From a virus, in IMG/VR virus record IMGVR_UViG_3300042141_000119, positions 1-62,094 of that record: DNA of 62,094 nt; one strand, given 5' to 3'. The notes under the pieces are model-generated. The model worked only from the letters and a program-made list of their open reading frames with translations. It was not told the DNA's origin and made no database searches. This document shows positions 15,021-22,844 of this stretch, piece after piece; the first letter of the stretch is position 1, and each line of letters starts with the position of its first letter. The translations under genes and the position numbers were made by a program.

Positions 15021-15698
15021 TCAAGCCAGCGCTGGCTGACGCTCCTTCTTGGCGGACTCTTTTGCGTCCAGTTCCGCCGCCACCTTCTCGATCCGCTCCG
15101 CAGATGCGGGCGGCAGCATCCCTTCGGCAACGCCCTTCTTCGCACGCTCGACTTCGGCCTTCCTGCCAGCCGCATCCTTCGCGGCCCGAACCTTCGCCAG
15201 GAGCGCCTGCTCGATGCGTGCCTCGTCGTTTGCTGCGGCGACCGCCATTGAGCGGCCAGCCATCTCGCCGTCGTCGTCGTCGTCGGCAGCGATGCCAACG
15301 GCCGCACACAGGGCAACCCGCTTGAGGTAGGTCGCCGTCTTGGCGAACTCCTGCGGCGGGATGTTCCCCTTCATGGGCAGATAGGACCGCTCGAATTGCC
15401 CGCTGGAGTGCCCGATGGTCGTGACAAGCATCACGCCACCGTCGTCCTTGAACGGGTGAAAGGTCTGCCGGATGGACAGGCCGTGCTTCCCGTAGACGGC
15501 CCTCACCGTGTCGAACACGGTCGCGAGGTCCGCGTAGTCAGGCAGGAGCTTGCCCGTTTCGCGGTCCTTCTTGGCCCAGTTGGAAAAGCAAGTTCGCGGA
15601 GCGTTGCGAAGCTCGCCGAAAGCCTTGCCCATAGCGGCGTAAAGCTCATCGACGGCCTCGCTGCGCTCGTTCCAAATGCTCGTAGAAATCGCAGACAT
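15021..15698 (-). CDS. erf: ERF-family single-strand annealing protein
   Basis: 225 residues with the ERF core: YADLATVFDTVRAVYGKHGL, SIRQTFHPFKDDGGVMLVTT, then FAKTATYLKRVALCAAVGIA followed by the acid run DDDDDGE. The C-terminal third is a long Ala/Lys/Glu helix. ERF proteins anneal homologous single strands; with the exonuclease immediately upstream in the operon it forms a phage recombination pair. TGATG overlap with the exonuclease stop; Shine-Dalgarno GGAGAG. Confidence 0.9.
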   Translation of the reverse strand: MSAISTSIWNERSEAVDELYAAMGKAFGELRNAPRTCFSNWAKKDRETGKLLPDYADLATVFDTVRAVYGKHGLSIRQTFHPFKDDGGVMLVTTIGHSSGQFERSYLPMKGNIPPQEFAKTATYLKRVALCAAVGIAADDDDDGEMAGRSMAVAAANDEARIEQALLAKVRAAKDAAGRKAEVERAKKGVAEGMLPPASAERIEKVAAELDAKESAKKERQPALA

Positions 15699-16603
15699 CA
15701 GACTCTCCTCAGTGCATGGGCCGGAAACGGAAGCTCAACCACCTCGCCGTGTGACTCCGGCAACCACCAGTCGAGGCTTTCACGAAGACGAAGATCAGCG
15801 AGGGCGCGGACCATCTGCTCGCGACCCTGCTCAACGACCTGCTCTGGCAGCGTCACGACTTGAACGTCGTGCGGCAGCGAGGTCGAAATGACGATGTAGT
15901 GGATCGGCCGTTCGAGGAGGCCGCAGGCTTCCATCCCGGCGCGATACCACGCCTCAGAGAAGCCGTAGCGGAAGTCAAGCGCTGACTTCCAGAAGTTCGC
16001 GAGGATGTCGGCCTCGCGAGTCGTCTTGAGGTCTACGACGATGCCGTCGCTCGTCAAGGCGTCGAAGCGGCAGCGAAGCAGGTGGCCGTCTGCCGTTTCC
16101 CAGCGGACGGAGAGTTCCCTCTCCACGATCCGCGACATCAGTTCGCGTGCAGCAGGGTGCCGCCTGATCGCCTCTGCCTCCAGCCGAAGCTGGCGGGCGA
16201 GCTTTGGCGACACGACTGTCGCGTCCGGGCCAGCCTCGTTTTTGGCCCACTCAAGGGCACTTTTGCCAACCTGCCCTGTCGGTGTTAGCTTGTCTTCTGG
16301 AGGGACCGCCAGCGAGTCAAGGAAGGCATCGCCCTGCTCGAACCACGAGTGGAGCAGCGAGCCATGCTCTAAGGCATCGCTGCTCTGCTGGGGGATCGTG
16401 CGGGCGACGTAGCGGCCGTAGTACAGGGCTGTCGAGTCAAGAAACGTCTTGACCGGCGAGCAGTTCCTGTACGAATCATCACTGTGATAATCGGCGTTGC
16501 TCTCTCCACGCCGAACATCCGCAACCGCAGGCCCAGCCGAAACGATCTGAGGAAAAAGAGAAGGGTGGCTGACGGGACTCGAACCCGCGACCCCTAGAAT
16601 CAC
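15698..16603 (-). CDS. PD-(D/E)XK exonuclease (RecE/Cas4-like), start uncertain
   Basis: The conserved part begins SNADYHSDDSYRNCSPVKTF, with HGSLLHSWFEQGD and the catalytic FDALTSDGIVVDLKTTREAD (Asp, then Asp-x-Lys). It would resect double-stranded ends for the ERF protein made next. The start is a puzzle: there is no ATG, GTG or TTG between the conserved N-terminus and the tRNA-derived attP, and the frame stays open through it to ATG 16774, which faces the integrase ATG. I give GTG 16603, the first available start, inside the tRNA anticodon. A non-standard start just after GGAGAG near 16516 is an alternative. The C-terminal coding region is firm. Confidence 0.72.
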   Translation of the reverse strand: MILGVAGSSPVSHPSLFPQIVSAGPAVADVRRGESNADYHSDDSYRNCSPVKTFLDSTALYYGRYVARTIPQQSSDALEHGSLLHSWFEQGDAFLDSLAVPPEDKLTPTGQVGKSALEWAKNEAGPDATVVSPKLARQLRLEAEAIRRHPAARELMSRIVERELSVRWETADGHLLRCRFDALTSDGIVVDLKTTREADILANFWKSALDFRYGFSEAWYRAGMEACGLLERPIHYIVISTSLPHDVQVVTLPEQVVEQGREQMVRALADLRLRESLDWWLPESHGEVVELPFPAHALRRV

Positions 16604-16607
16604 AATC
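16561..16607 (-). other. attP: Partial tRNA-His: presumed attP core
   Basis: On the minus strand the sequence reads a tRNA from the anticodon loop TTGTGAT (anticodon GTG, His) through the 3' anticodon stem, variable loop, T-arm (GCGGG-TTCGAGT-CCCGT) and acceptor 3' strand CAGCCACC. The 5' half of a tRNA (acceptor, D-arm) is absent. A 3' tRNA fragment 165 bases from a tyrosine integrase gene is the normal arrangement of a phage attachment core that restores the tRNA on integration. The bases between it and the integrase (16608-16772) hold no convincing gene and may contain integrase arm sites. Confidence 0.88.
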
Positions 16608-16772
16608 TGGGGGTCGCTCGCTTGGTAGACGGTGCCGTCGGTAGCGGACTCGACGCTTGTGCGAGGGGCTGCCGATGCGGTGCCGCCAAAAGGGTGGTTG
16701 AGCCCCGCCGAAGCCACAGGAAAAAAGTCTTCCCGCTTCTTTGAATCGACAAGCTGTGCCTCACGCACTGCC

Positions 16773-17585
16773 ATGATGCCCGACCTCCATGCCATCGCTT
16801 CGCGTTACTGCGAAGAACACATCCTTGCGTCCGACTACGCGGCAACTCTATTGCGTACCGCTAAGAATTGTCAACGGTTTACAAGCGTCAACCACTTCCT
16901 TCGTCATCGACTCTCGGCGGTCAAGCCGATCACGGTGAAGAACGACAGGGCGATGCTGCTGATCCTCATGCGGTACGCCTACGAGAACGGAATCGTGGAC
17001 GAGTACCCTCGCGGCGTCGCCTCCATCAAGGCACCGAAAGCGCCGACGAAAGCATGGACTTTAGCCGAGTGCTGTACAGCTGTCAACCAAGCCAAAAAAC
17101 TGCGAGGGGGGCGTTTTCGGAATGGCGCAGACAAGGGGGAGTTCTTGGAATGTTGGATTCGGCTGGGCTACGCGACGGGGGCACGCTACGGCGACATAAT
17201 GGCGTTTCACAAGCGGCATTTCGCAGGAAATAGGCTGTACTACGCGCAGGGAAAGACCGGCAACGCTATTTCCGCAGTGCTTGACGAGAACGTCATGCGG
17301 TGCGTCCGCTCGATGCTGTCGCAAAGCCCTGACGGCCGTGTTCTTGGGTGGGTGTGCCAGAAGCGCTGGGCCATGCGGCTGATGAAAAAGCTGCTTGCCG
17401 AGTGCGGCCTGGACGGCAGCAGTAAATGGCTGCGTCGGTCTGCCGCGACTCACGTTGAAATGAAGCAGCGGGGGGCGGCGAGGCTGTTTCTCGGCCACAA
17501 GACCGCCGGGCTTGCCGACAAGTTCTACGTTGACTGGGGGCAGGTCGGCTCGGACTTTCCGCCGCCGCCGCCGCTAGTCGAATAG
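16773..17585 (+). CDS. int: Tyrosine recombinase integrase
   Basis: 270 residues from ATG 16773 or 16776 (no strong Shine-Dalgarno). A SAM-like N-terminal domain (residues 1-85) precedes the catalytic domain with Arg138 in YATGARYGD, Lys161 in the hairpin YYAQGKTGN, Arg221 in KWLRR, His242 in LGHK and the nucleophile Tyr252 in FYVDW. The usual His of HxxR is Lys218. It would integrate the phage at a host tRNA-His gene through the adjacent attP. It is the only plus-strand gene in the leftward unit, so it must have its own promoter. Its 3' end overlaps the convergent internal virion gene by 12 bases. Confidence 0.93.
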   Translation: MMPDLHAIASRYCEEHILASDYAATLLRTAKNCQRFTSVNHFLRHRLSAVKPITVKNDRAMLLILMRYAYENGIVDEYPRGVASIKAPKAPTKAWTLAECCTAVNQAKKLRGGRFRNGADKGEFLECWIRLGYATGARYGDIMAFHKRHFAGNRLYYAQGKTGNAISAVLDENVMRCVRSMLSQSPDGRVLGWVCQKRWAMRLMKKLLAECGLDGSSKWLRRSAATHVEMKQRGAARLFLGHKTAGLADKFYVDWGQVGSDFPPPPPLVE

Positions 17586-20500
17586 CGAAGGGATTTGCGT
17601 GTCGGACTTGCGCTTGGCTCGACGCTTCCTCTGCGCGCCCTTCGGCTTGCGTGCCTCGCGCCGTTCCCGCGAGAGGGCGCGAGTGACGGCAAGGCGACGC
17701 AGCGCCCAGTCCGGTACGTTCGGCTGCATGTCCTGCGGGATATAGACCTGCTTGAACTCTCGCGTGTATGGGTCGATGGATTCCTCGATCTCTCGAACCG
17801 CGTCGGCCGCCGCTTCTTCCGCAGACTCATCCTTTACGTGAGTGCCCGTAAAAGTGTTGATGGCGGTCTTGGCTGCACGCGACGAAAGAGGCGCGTCTCC
17901 TCGCAGGTCCGTCAGCGAGCGCATCATGTACAGAGGCCGCTGCGCGAACGGCAGGTTCTCGATGGCTTTCTCTAGGACGGTTGGCAACTCGACGGACCTG
18001 TCGCCGGTCACGTTGCGGAGGATAGCCTCTGGCGAAGAGGTGGACTCTCCGGCCGGGCGATTGGTGTAGAGGTCTTTGTCGAACACCGTCTCAAGCCCGA
18101 CGCGGTAGAGCGGATGAAGCTGCATCCCTAGCTGACGCGCCGTGCCCTTCACGGTGCCAGACAGCGTGTCTCCGACCGCGAGCATGTTGAGTTGGTCGAA
18201 GCCCGGCAGGACGCCACCGGGCACCCAGTACCGCTGCGTTCCGGGCGCTGGCCTTCCGCCAAGCATTTCCGGCACTGGGATGGCGAGCCGAGAGCGGAGC
18301 GACGAAGACATATATTGGTCGTCGTTTGCCTCCTGAGCATTTTGCGTGGCCTGCACGAGTTGGCCGAATCGGCCGCCCGGACGCTCGACCAACTGCCGCA
18401 AAACCTCACGAAAAATTCTTGACTGGTACGTGTACCATGGGAAAAGATTTTTGAGGTACAGCCGCTCGAAGTCGCTCAGGCTGCTCATGTCTACGTGGAC
18501 GCGCTTCATCGCAGCGGCAGCCGCCTCCGGCTCCACCCCCTGCCCGACGAGAGCCATGTAGCCGCTGATCCGGTTGATGCCGTCCGTCAGCGAATTCATT
18601 TTTTCGCCCGCCCGCATGATCGGATTCTGCGTCTCCACGAGCGGCTTTAGCTTGGATCGCCATGTCGTGAAGTCGCGACCGAACTGGGCCCACGTTCTTC
18701 CCTGCTGCGGCATGAGTTCGCTGACGATTGCCCCGACGTTCACGGGCTGCGCGCCGACGAGAGGGTCGAGCGCTCGCTGGCCGATAGTGCTGGCACCTAT
18801 CTCGAACCCAGTGGGCCCCTGCACCAGCCCCGTACCGGCGAGTTCGCCGTAGAAGCGTGCCACGCCGTCGTCGCCCGCATAGCGGGTCTGCCGAGACAAC
18901 CACTCGCGGAACTGCTTCCCGTCAGCGCCGTCGCTCATCAGCGAGCGGGCTGCACTGATTGACGCCGGATCAAATGCCCCCTCCAGCCAGTTGCTCACCG
19001 CCCCCGAGTAGAGGTCGCGGACGGCACGCGAGGGCCAGGTGAGGATCGAGCCGCGCCACGCCTGCGTGTAATGGTCGAGCCAGTTGAGGAGCTTGCCGGA
19101 GGCTTCTCCGGTCGAGTAGGCGTCTCGCGCACGGGCGAGCCTAGCGACGGCTTCCTCTGGTATCGAAACCTCTGCCAGAGAGATGTTGTCGGCTTTCGCG
19201 CCCCACAGCCGTGCGAGCCGCTCGCGAATGTGCCGCTCACCGCCCGTCGCCCCCTCGTCGTAAGTTCGTGCGCCGATCCGACGCAGGGCCTCCTTCATGG
19301 AGATGTGGCGGCTCTTGTCACTGTACGCCCCCTGCTCCGCGAACGTCGCAAGCGAGTCGTACATCGTCTTCATCGTGGCCTCAGATTCCGCGCGGCCGGT
19401 CAGGTAAGAGCCGATGCTCTCGACTGGGTGCTGGCCGAAAAGCGGAGCCTTCTTCACGACATCGTCGGGAAGGGCGTTGAGCGTGCGAGCCACACGTAGA
19501 GCCTGCGCTCGAGAGATTGGCGGCTGGCCCGGCGGAATCATCGGAGTCAGCTTGTCGATGATGTACTGGGCCGCCTCCTCGTCGCTTCCGGCGGCACGCT
19601 TGGCACCTGCGACGTAGGCGTCCTGCGACAACTCCATGATCGTGTTGCGTCCGCCAGGAAGCTGAAACGCATCCGTGCGCCGGAGCATATCGCCGGTAAA
19701 GGCCGACAGCGCGTCGCCCAGCTTGCGATCACGCTTCGATGCCATGTCCAAAGCGGCCTCTGCTTTTCGAGGCAGGTACTCCGCTCCGTACTTGTCAACG
19801 ATTTCAGCGTCCGTCAGGCCCGCCATCCGCGACCTAGCGACGGCCTCTTCGCGGAGGTTTTTCCAGCCCGCTATGTAGTTCTCGGCTCCCGGCCGTGCCG
19901 CCAGCCACGCCTTGTCTTCGGCTGACCAAGCCGCCTGCGGAGTCTCCAACAGCCTGCCCATGACGCGGTTGCCCTCCTCAGTAAAGGCGTCTGGCGTCGT
20001 TTCGTAGAGCTTGGCACGGTTGTATACGTCTGCGTTCGCGGCAACAGACCTCGCCTTCCTGCGGGCCCCGAAGTCCGCGACCCGCGTCAACTGGTCTTCG
20101 GCATCGACCGCCCCGCCGACGCGGTTGTCGAAGAACGAAGCTGCGTAGCGGCCCGGAGCAGACCACCTCACGGCCTGCCCGAGCGTGTCGAGGGCGTCGG
20201 CGTAGTTGTCGCCAAAGCCCTTGCCGAAAACGTCTCCGGTAATCTTGGCATCTCCAAGCGGAAGCCCGAGTCCGAACGTGTCGGCCAGCTTCTCGTTGCG
20301 GACCTTGTCGAGGCCATCCCCCAGAAGCCTCCTGGCGGCCTCCTCAGCCTGCTTGGGGTCGTCCGCGTGCCGAATGAGGTCGTCCAGAGTCACAGCCCTG
20401 CGGGCCGTTCTGGTGCCGTAGAGAGGCCGCCCCGTGACAGCCGGGTCGAAAGCGCTCAGTTGCTTCCTGCCAGCGCCCTTTAGCTCGGCCATCGTCCGCT

Positions 20501-20999
20501 TCGCGACAGTCGGAAGGTCGCCAGCGGCTGCGGCTCCTGACGAAATGGCCTTCTTGGTGGCAGCGGAGGCGGCGTTGTCCAGAAGATTCAGCGACTTGGC
20601 CGCACGCCCTGCCTTCGTGAGCGATGCGGCCGGGCCGGAGATGAACGACAGGGGGTCCGTAATCGTGTCAGCCGCGAGCCCGAGCGCAAAAGACCCCCAG
20701 TTGTCCTCCTGCGGGACGATCCCGTAGCTCTTGAGAAGGTCGCGACCGCCAACTCTCTCGCCGGGCTTGCCAGCCAATACGCCGCGAATGTAGTCGCCCG
20801 GAGCCGACAGTGCGTCGCCAAGCCTGCCAATCGTTCCGCCAGCAAGTTCGCCAGCCTGCCGAAGAATGGACTCGCGTTCTTGCGGTGTAACGGCATCCTC
20901 CGAGACTGCTTCGTCTCGCAGGGTGGCGTCATCAAAAAGCGGCAAGTAGCCAGCAGGCCGCTTGCCGCGACTTGGCCGCAAGTCGTCGTAAAGCAGCAT
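17574..20999 (-). CDS. Large internal virion-type protein
   Basis: 1141 residues, last of three consecutive very large genes between the tail proteins and the recombination block. Mostly helical, with no signal peptide; hydrophobic patches include WGSFALGLAADTITDPLSFISG near residues 100-122. A block DFERLYLKNLFPWYTYQSRI near residue 860 resembles segments I associate with large phage internal proteins. The C-terminus is strongly basic (KPKGAQRKRRAKRKSD). By size and order it should be an ejected core protein of a short-tailed phage. AGGTAATC precedes ATG 20999. Confidence 0.75.
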   Translation of the reverse strand: MLLYDDLRPSRGKRPAGYLPLFDDATLRDEAVSEDAVTPQERESILRQAGELAGGTIGRLGDALSAPGDYIRGVLAGKPGERVGGRDLLKSYGIVPQEDNWGSFALGLAADTITDPLSFISGPAASLTKAGRAAKSLNLLDNAASAATKKAISSGAAAAGDLPTVAKRTMAELKGAGRKQLSAFDPAVTGRPLYGTRTARRAVTLDDLIRHADDPKQAEEAARRLLGDGLDKVRNEKLADTFGLGLPLGDAKITGDVFGKGFGDNYADALDTLGQAVRWSAPGRYAASFFDNRVGGAVDAEDQLTRVADFGARRKARSVAANADVYNRAKLYETTPDAFTEEGNRVMGRLLETPQAAWSAEDKAWLAARPGAENYIAGWKNLREEAVARSRMAGLTDAEIVDKYGAEYLPRKAEAALDMASKRDRKLGDALSAFTGDMLRRTDAFQLPGGRNTIMELSQDAYVAGAKRAAGSDEEAAQYIIDKLTPMIPPGQPPISRAQALRVARTLNALPDDVVKKAPLFGQHPVESIGSYLTGRAESEATMKTMYDSLATFAEQGAYSDKSRHISMKEALRRIGARTYDEGATGGERHIRERLARLWGAKADNISLAEVSIPEEAVARLARARDAYSTGEASGKLLNWLDHYTQAWRGSILTWPSRAVRDLYSGAVSNWLEGAFDPASISAARSLMSDGADGKQFREWLSRQTRYAGDDGVARFYGELAGTGLVQGPTGFEIGASTIGQRALDPLVGAQPVNVGAIVSELMPQQGRTWAQFGRDFTTWRSKLKPLVETQNPIMRAGEKMNSLTDGINRISGYMALVGQGVEPEAAAAAMKRVHVDMSSLSDFERLYLKNLFPWYTYQSRIFREVLRQLVERPGGRFGQLVQATQNAQEANDDQYMSSSLRSRLAIPVPEMLGGRPAPGTQRYWVPGGVLPGFDQLNMLAVGDTLSGTVKGTARQLGMQLHPLYRVGLETVFDKDLYTNRPAGESTSSPEAILRNVTGDRSVELPTVLEKAIENLPFAQRPLYMMRSLTDLRGDAPLSSRAAKTAINTFTGTHVKDESAEEAAADAVREIEESIDPYTREFKQVYIPQDMQPNVPDWALRRLAVTRALSRERREARKPKGAQRKRRAKRKSDTQIPSLFD

Positions 21000-21005
21000 G
21001 GGCGA

Positions 21006-22844
21006 TTACCTGCGCGGGTACGGCGAAACGGCAGGCTGGGCCGGAGTGGAAAACGGATTCGCCATCATCGCGTCCATCTCACGCTGCACAGACGTAGGTT
21101 GACCGGCGGCCGCTCCTGGCGCTCCCGCCCACGCGGACGCAGGGGCAGAGCCGATATTGCTCATCCAATTCCCAAGCCACCCGAACCAGCCGCCAGTTTG
21201 TTGCGGCGGCGAGACGCCACCGGCGGACGCTTGAATGATCGCATCGGCAGTCTTGTCTATTTGCTCTGGGGCGACCGTGCCCATCTTGGTGAGAATACCG
21301 ATCACCGCCGCCCTTCTCTGGGCCGGTTCGCCTATCCTCAGGGCGGCGTCGATCTCCGACTGAAACTGCTGGGCGTAAGGGACATTGTTTGGCGCGGCGT
21401 CTCCCTTGCCGCCAGCCGCCGCCTCAGCCGCAGCAACCTCGCCAGCCGCCTGTTGCTGTCTGGCGGCGAGCGCGAGGTAGTCGCGGGCTGCATCCTCGTT
21501 CCCGAAGGAACTGTGAACTGCGGCGACCTGCATTGGGTCGCCAGACTGAGCGGCCTGCTGCAAGCTCCGCATGTACGCACCCTGAGCGACTCGCGGATTG
21601 TTTGCCATCCGCACCATGTTGATGTTTGCCCAGTTGTTGCGGACGTTCTGCTGCCGCAGGCCAGCGTCGAAGCGGCGGGCCTCACGGTCGAGGTTTCGCA
21701 ACTGCTGCATTCCCTCCGGCGTCCTGGCGGCGGCGTTGACCTGCTCGATTGTCACAAGCGGCCTGCCATTGTCGTCCACCAGCCCCCTGTGGCGAGCGTA
21801 CACCTCGTCGGCAAACTTGTTGCGGCGGCGATCCTCCATAGCCGTCCGGGTCTTTTCGCTCGGGACGTAGACGAAGCCGCCCATCGGGTTTGCCTCGATG
21901 GTGTACTTGCCCTCCATGGCGGCGTGCCGCTTTTGCTCGCGAGCAACGTCTGCCTTGAGCAAGTCCATGTCGTCTCCGTACTGCGTGGCGTCGATGCCAA
22001 ACGCCTGCGCGAGAGCCATCGTGTGCGAAGCGGAGTTCGGCCCCTGCTCCGGGTCCGCAGCAATTTCCGCAGCCAGACCAAGCATCTCTGGATTCGGAGC
22101 GCGGGACGACACGGAGCCGTCCACGTTGTGCGTGAACGTCCCGCCGAAGCGATCCATCGGAACTTCCGGGCTGTGGACATTCCGGGACATTTTCCGGCGC
22201 TGCTCTGGCGTGTACTGGCTGATGTCGCGACCTTCCGGCAGCGGCTTGCCTGCGGCCTGACGGGACTTCGCAAGCGCACTCTTCTCGCCGGGAAGCAGGT
22301 CGGGGTTCTGGCCTGCCTGTATGCGTGGCGTCGCTCGAGCGGCCGTCCGCACTTCGTCTGGCGTCGAGCCCCCGAAGTGAGCGCCGAGCCAGTCCTCGTA
22401 GGACATTGTCTGTGTGTGCCCGCTGCCCTCGTACTTCTGCCGCAGCCTGCGAGCGTCTTCGGGGCTCATGGCCGCCATGTCTGGCACTGGCCCATCTGGG
22501 GTGCCGGGACTAGCCGACTGCCAGACTTCTCGCACCTTCCGCTGCCTGTCCGCGACGGACGCGGCCGTGTTACGGACCTCCATCGCAGACCGCTCCCGCT
22601 TCTCGGCCTCTCTTTCCTTCTGCTCGGCCAGGAGGCGCTCAGCGTCGGGCGAGTAGTCGGGCTCGAAGCGGCCAGTCTCTCGGTCGAGCCGCTCCACCTT
22701 CGGCTCTGGAGGAAACATGAAGTCTGCCTTCTGCTGCTCCTCGACTGGGTTGACGAGCGCGGGGCCGCTGGCGTTCGCCTGCTGGTCGCGGCGACGCTGC
22801 TGTTGAAGCTCAAACAACCTGCGGGCGGTGTCGGCAGTGTTCAT
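21006..22844 (-). CDS. Internal virion-type protein, Gln/Ala-rich
   Basis: 612 residues, charged and helical in the first half (ELQQQRRRDQQANAS, a Glu/Arg helix near 75-90), repeated Ala/Gln helices later, and an amphipathic segment GGWFGWLGNWMSNIGSAPAS near the C-terminus that could insert in a membrane. Position between two other giant proteins and the lack of enzymatic motifs support an ejected internal protein. ATG 22844 directly follows the upstream stop with GGGGAG before it. Confidence 0.72.
   Translation of the reverse strand: MNTADTARRLFELQQQRRRDQQANASGPALVNPVEEQQKADFMFPPEPKVERLDRETGRFEPDYSPDAERLLAEQKEREAEKRERSAMEVRNTAASVADRQRKVREVWQSASPGTPDGPVPDMAAMSPEDARRLRQKYEGSGHTQTMSYEDWLGAHFGGSTPDEVRTAARATPRIQAGQNPDLLPGEKSALAKSRQAAGKPLPEGRDISQYTPEQRRKMSRNVHSPEVPMDRFGGTFTHNVDGSVSSRAPNPEMLGLAAEIAADPEQGPNSASHTMALAQAFGIDATQYGDDMDLLKADVAREQKRHAAMEGKYTIEANPMGGFVYVPSEKTRTAMEDRRRNKFADEVYARHRGLVDDNGRPLVTIEQVNAAARTPEGMQQLRNLDREARRFDAGLRQQNVRNNWANINMVRMANNPRVAQGAYMRSLQQAAQSGDPMQVAAVHSSFGNEDAARDYLALAARQQQAAGEVAAAEAAAGGKGDAAPNNVPYAQQFQSEIDAALRIGEPAQRRAAVIGILTKMGTVAPEQIDKTADAIIQASAGGVSPPQQTGGWFGWLGNWMSNIGSAPASAWAGAPGAAAGQPTSVQREMDAMMANPFSTPAQPAVSPYPRR

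Noticed and set aside
16561-16640. Complete tRNA gene
   Set aside because: Only the anticodon loop to acceptor 3' part matches; no D-arm or 5' acceptor strand is found, so it is the attP fragment.
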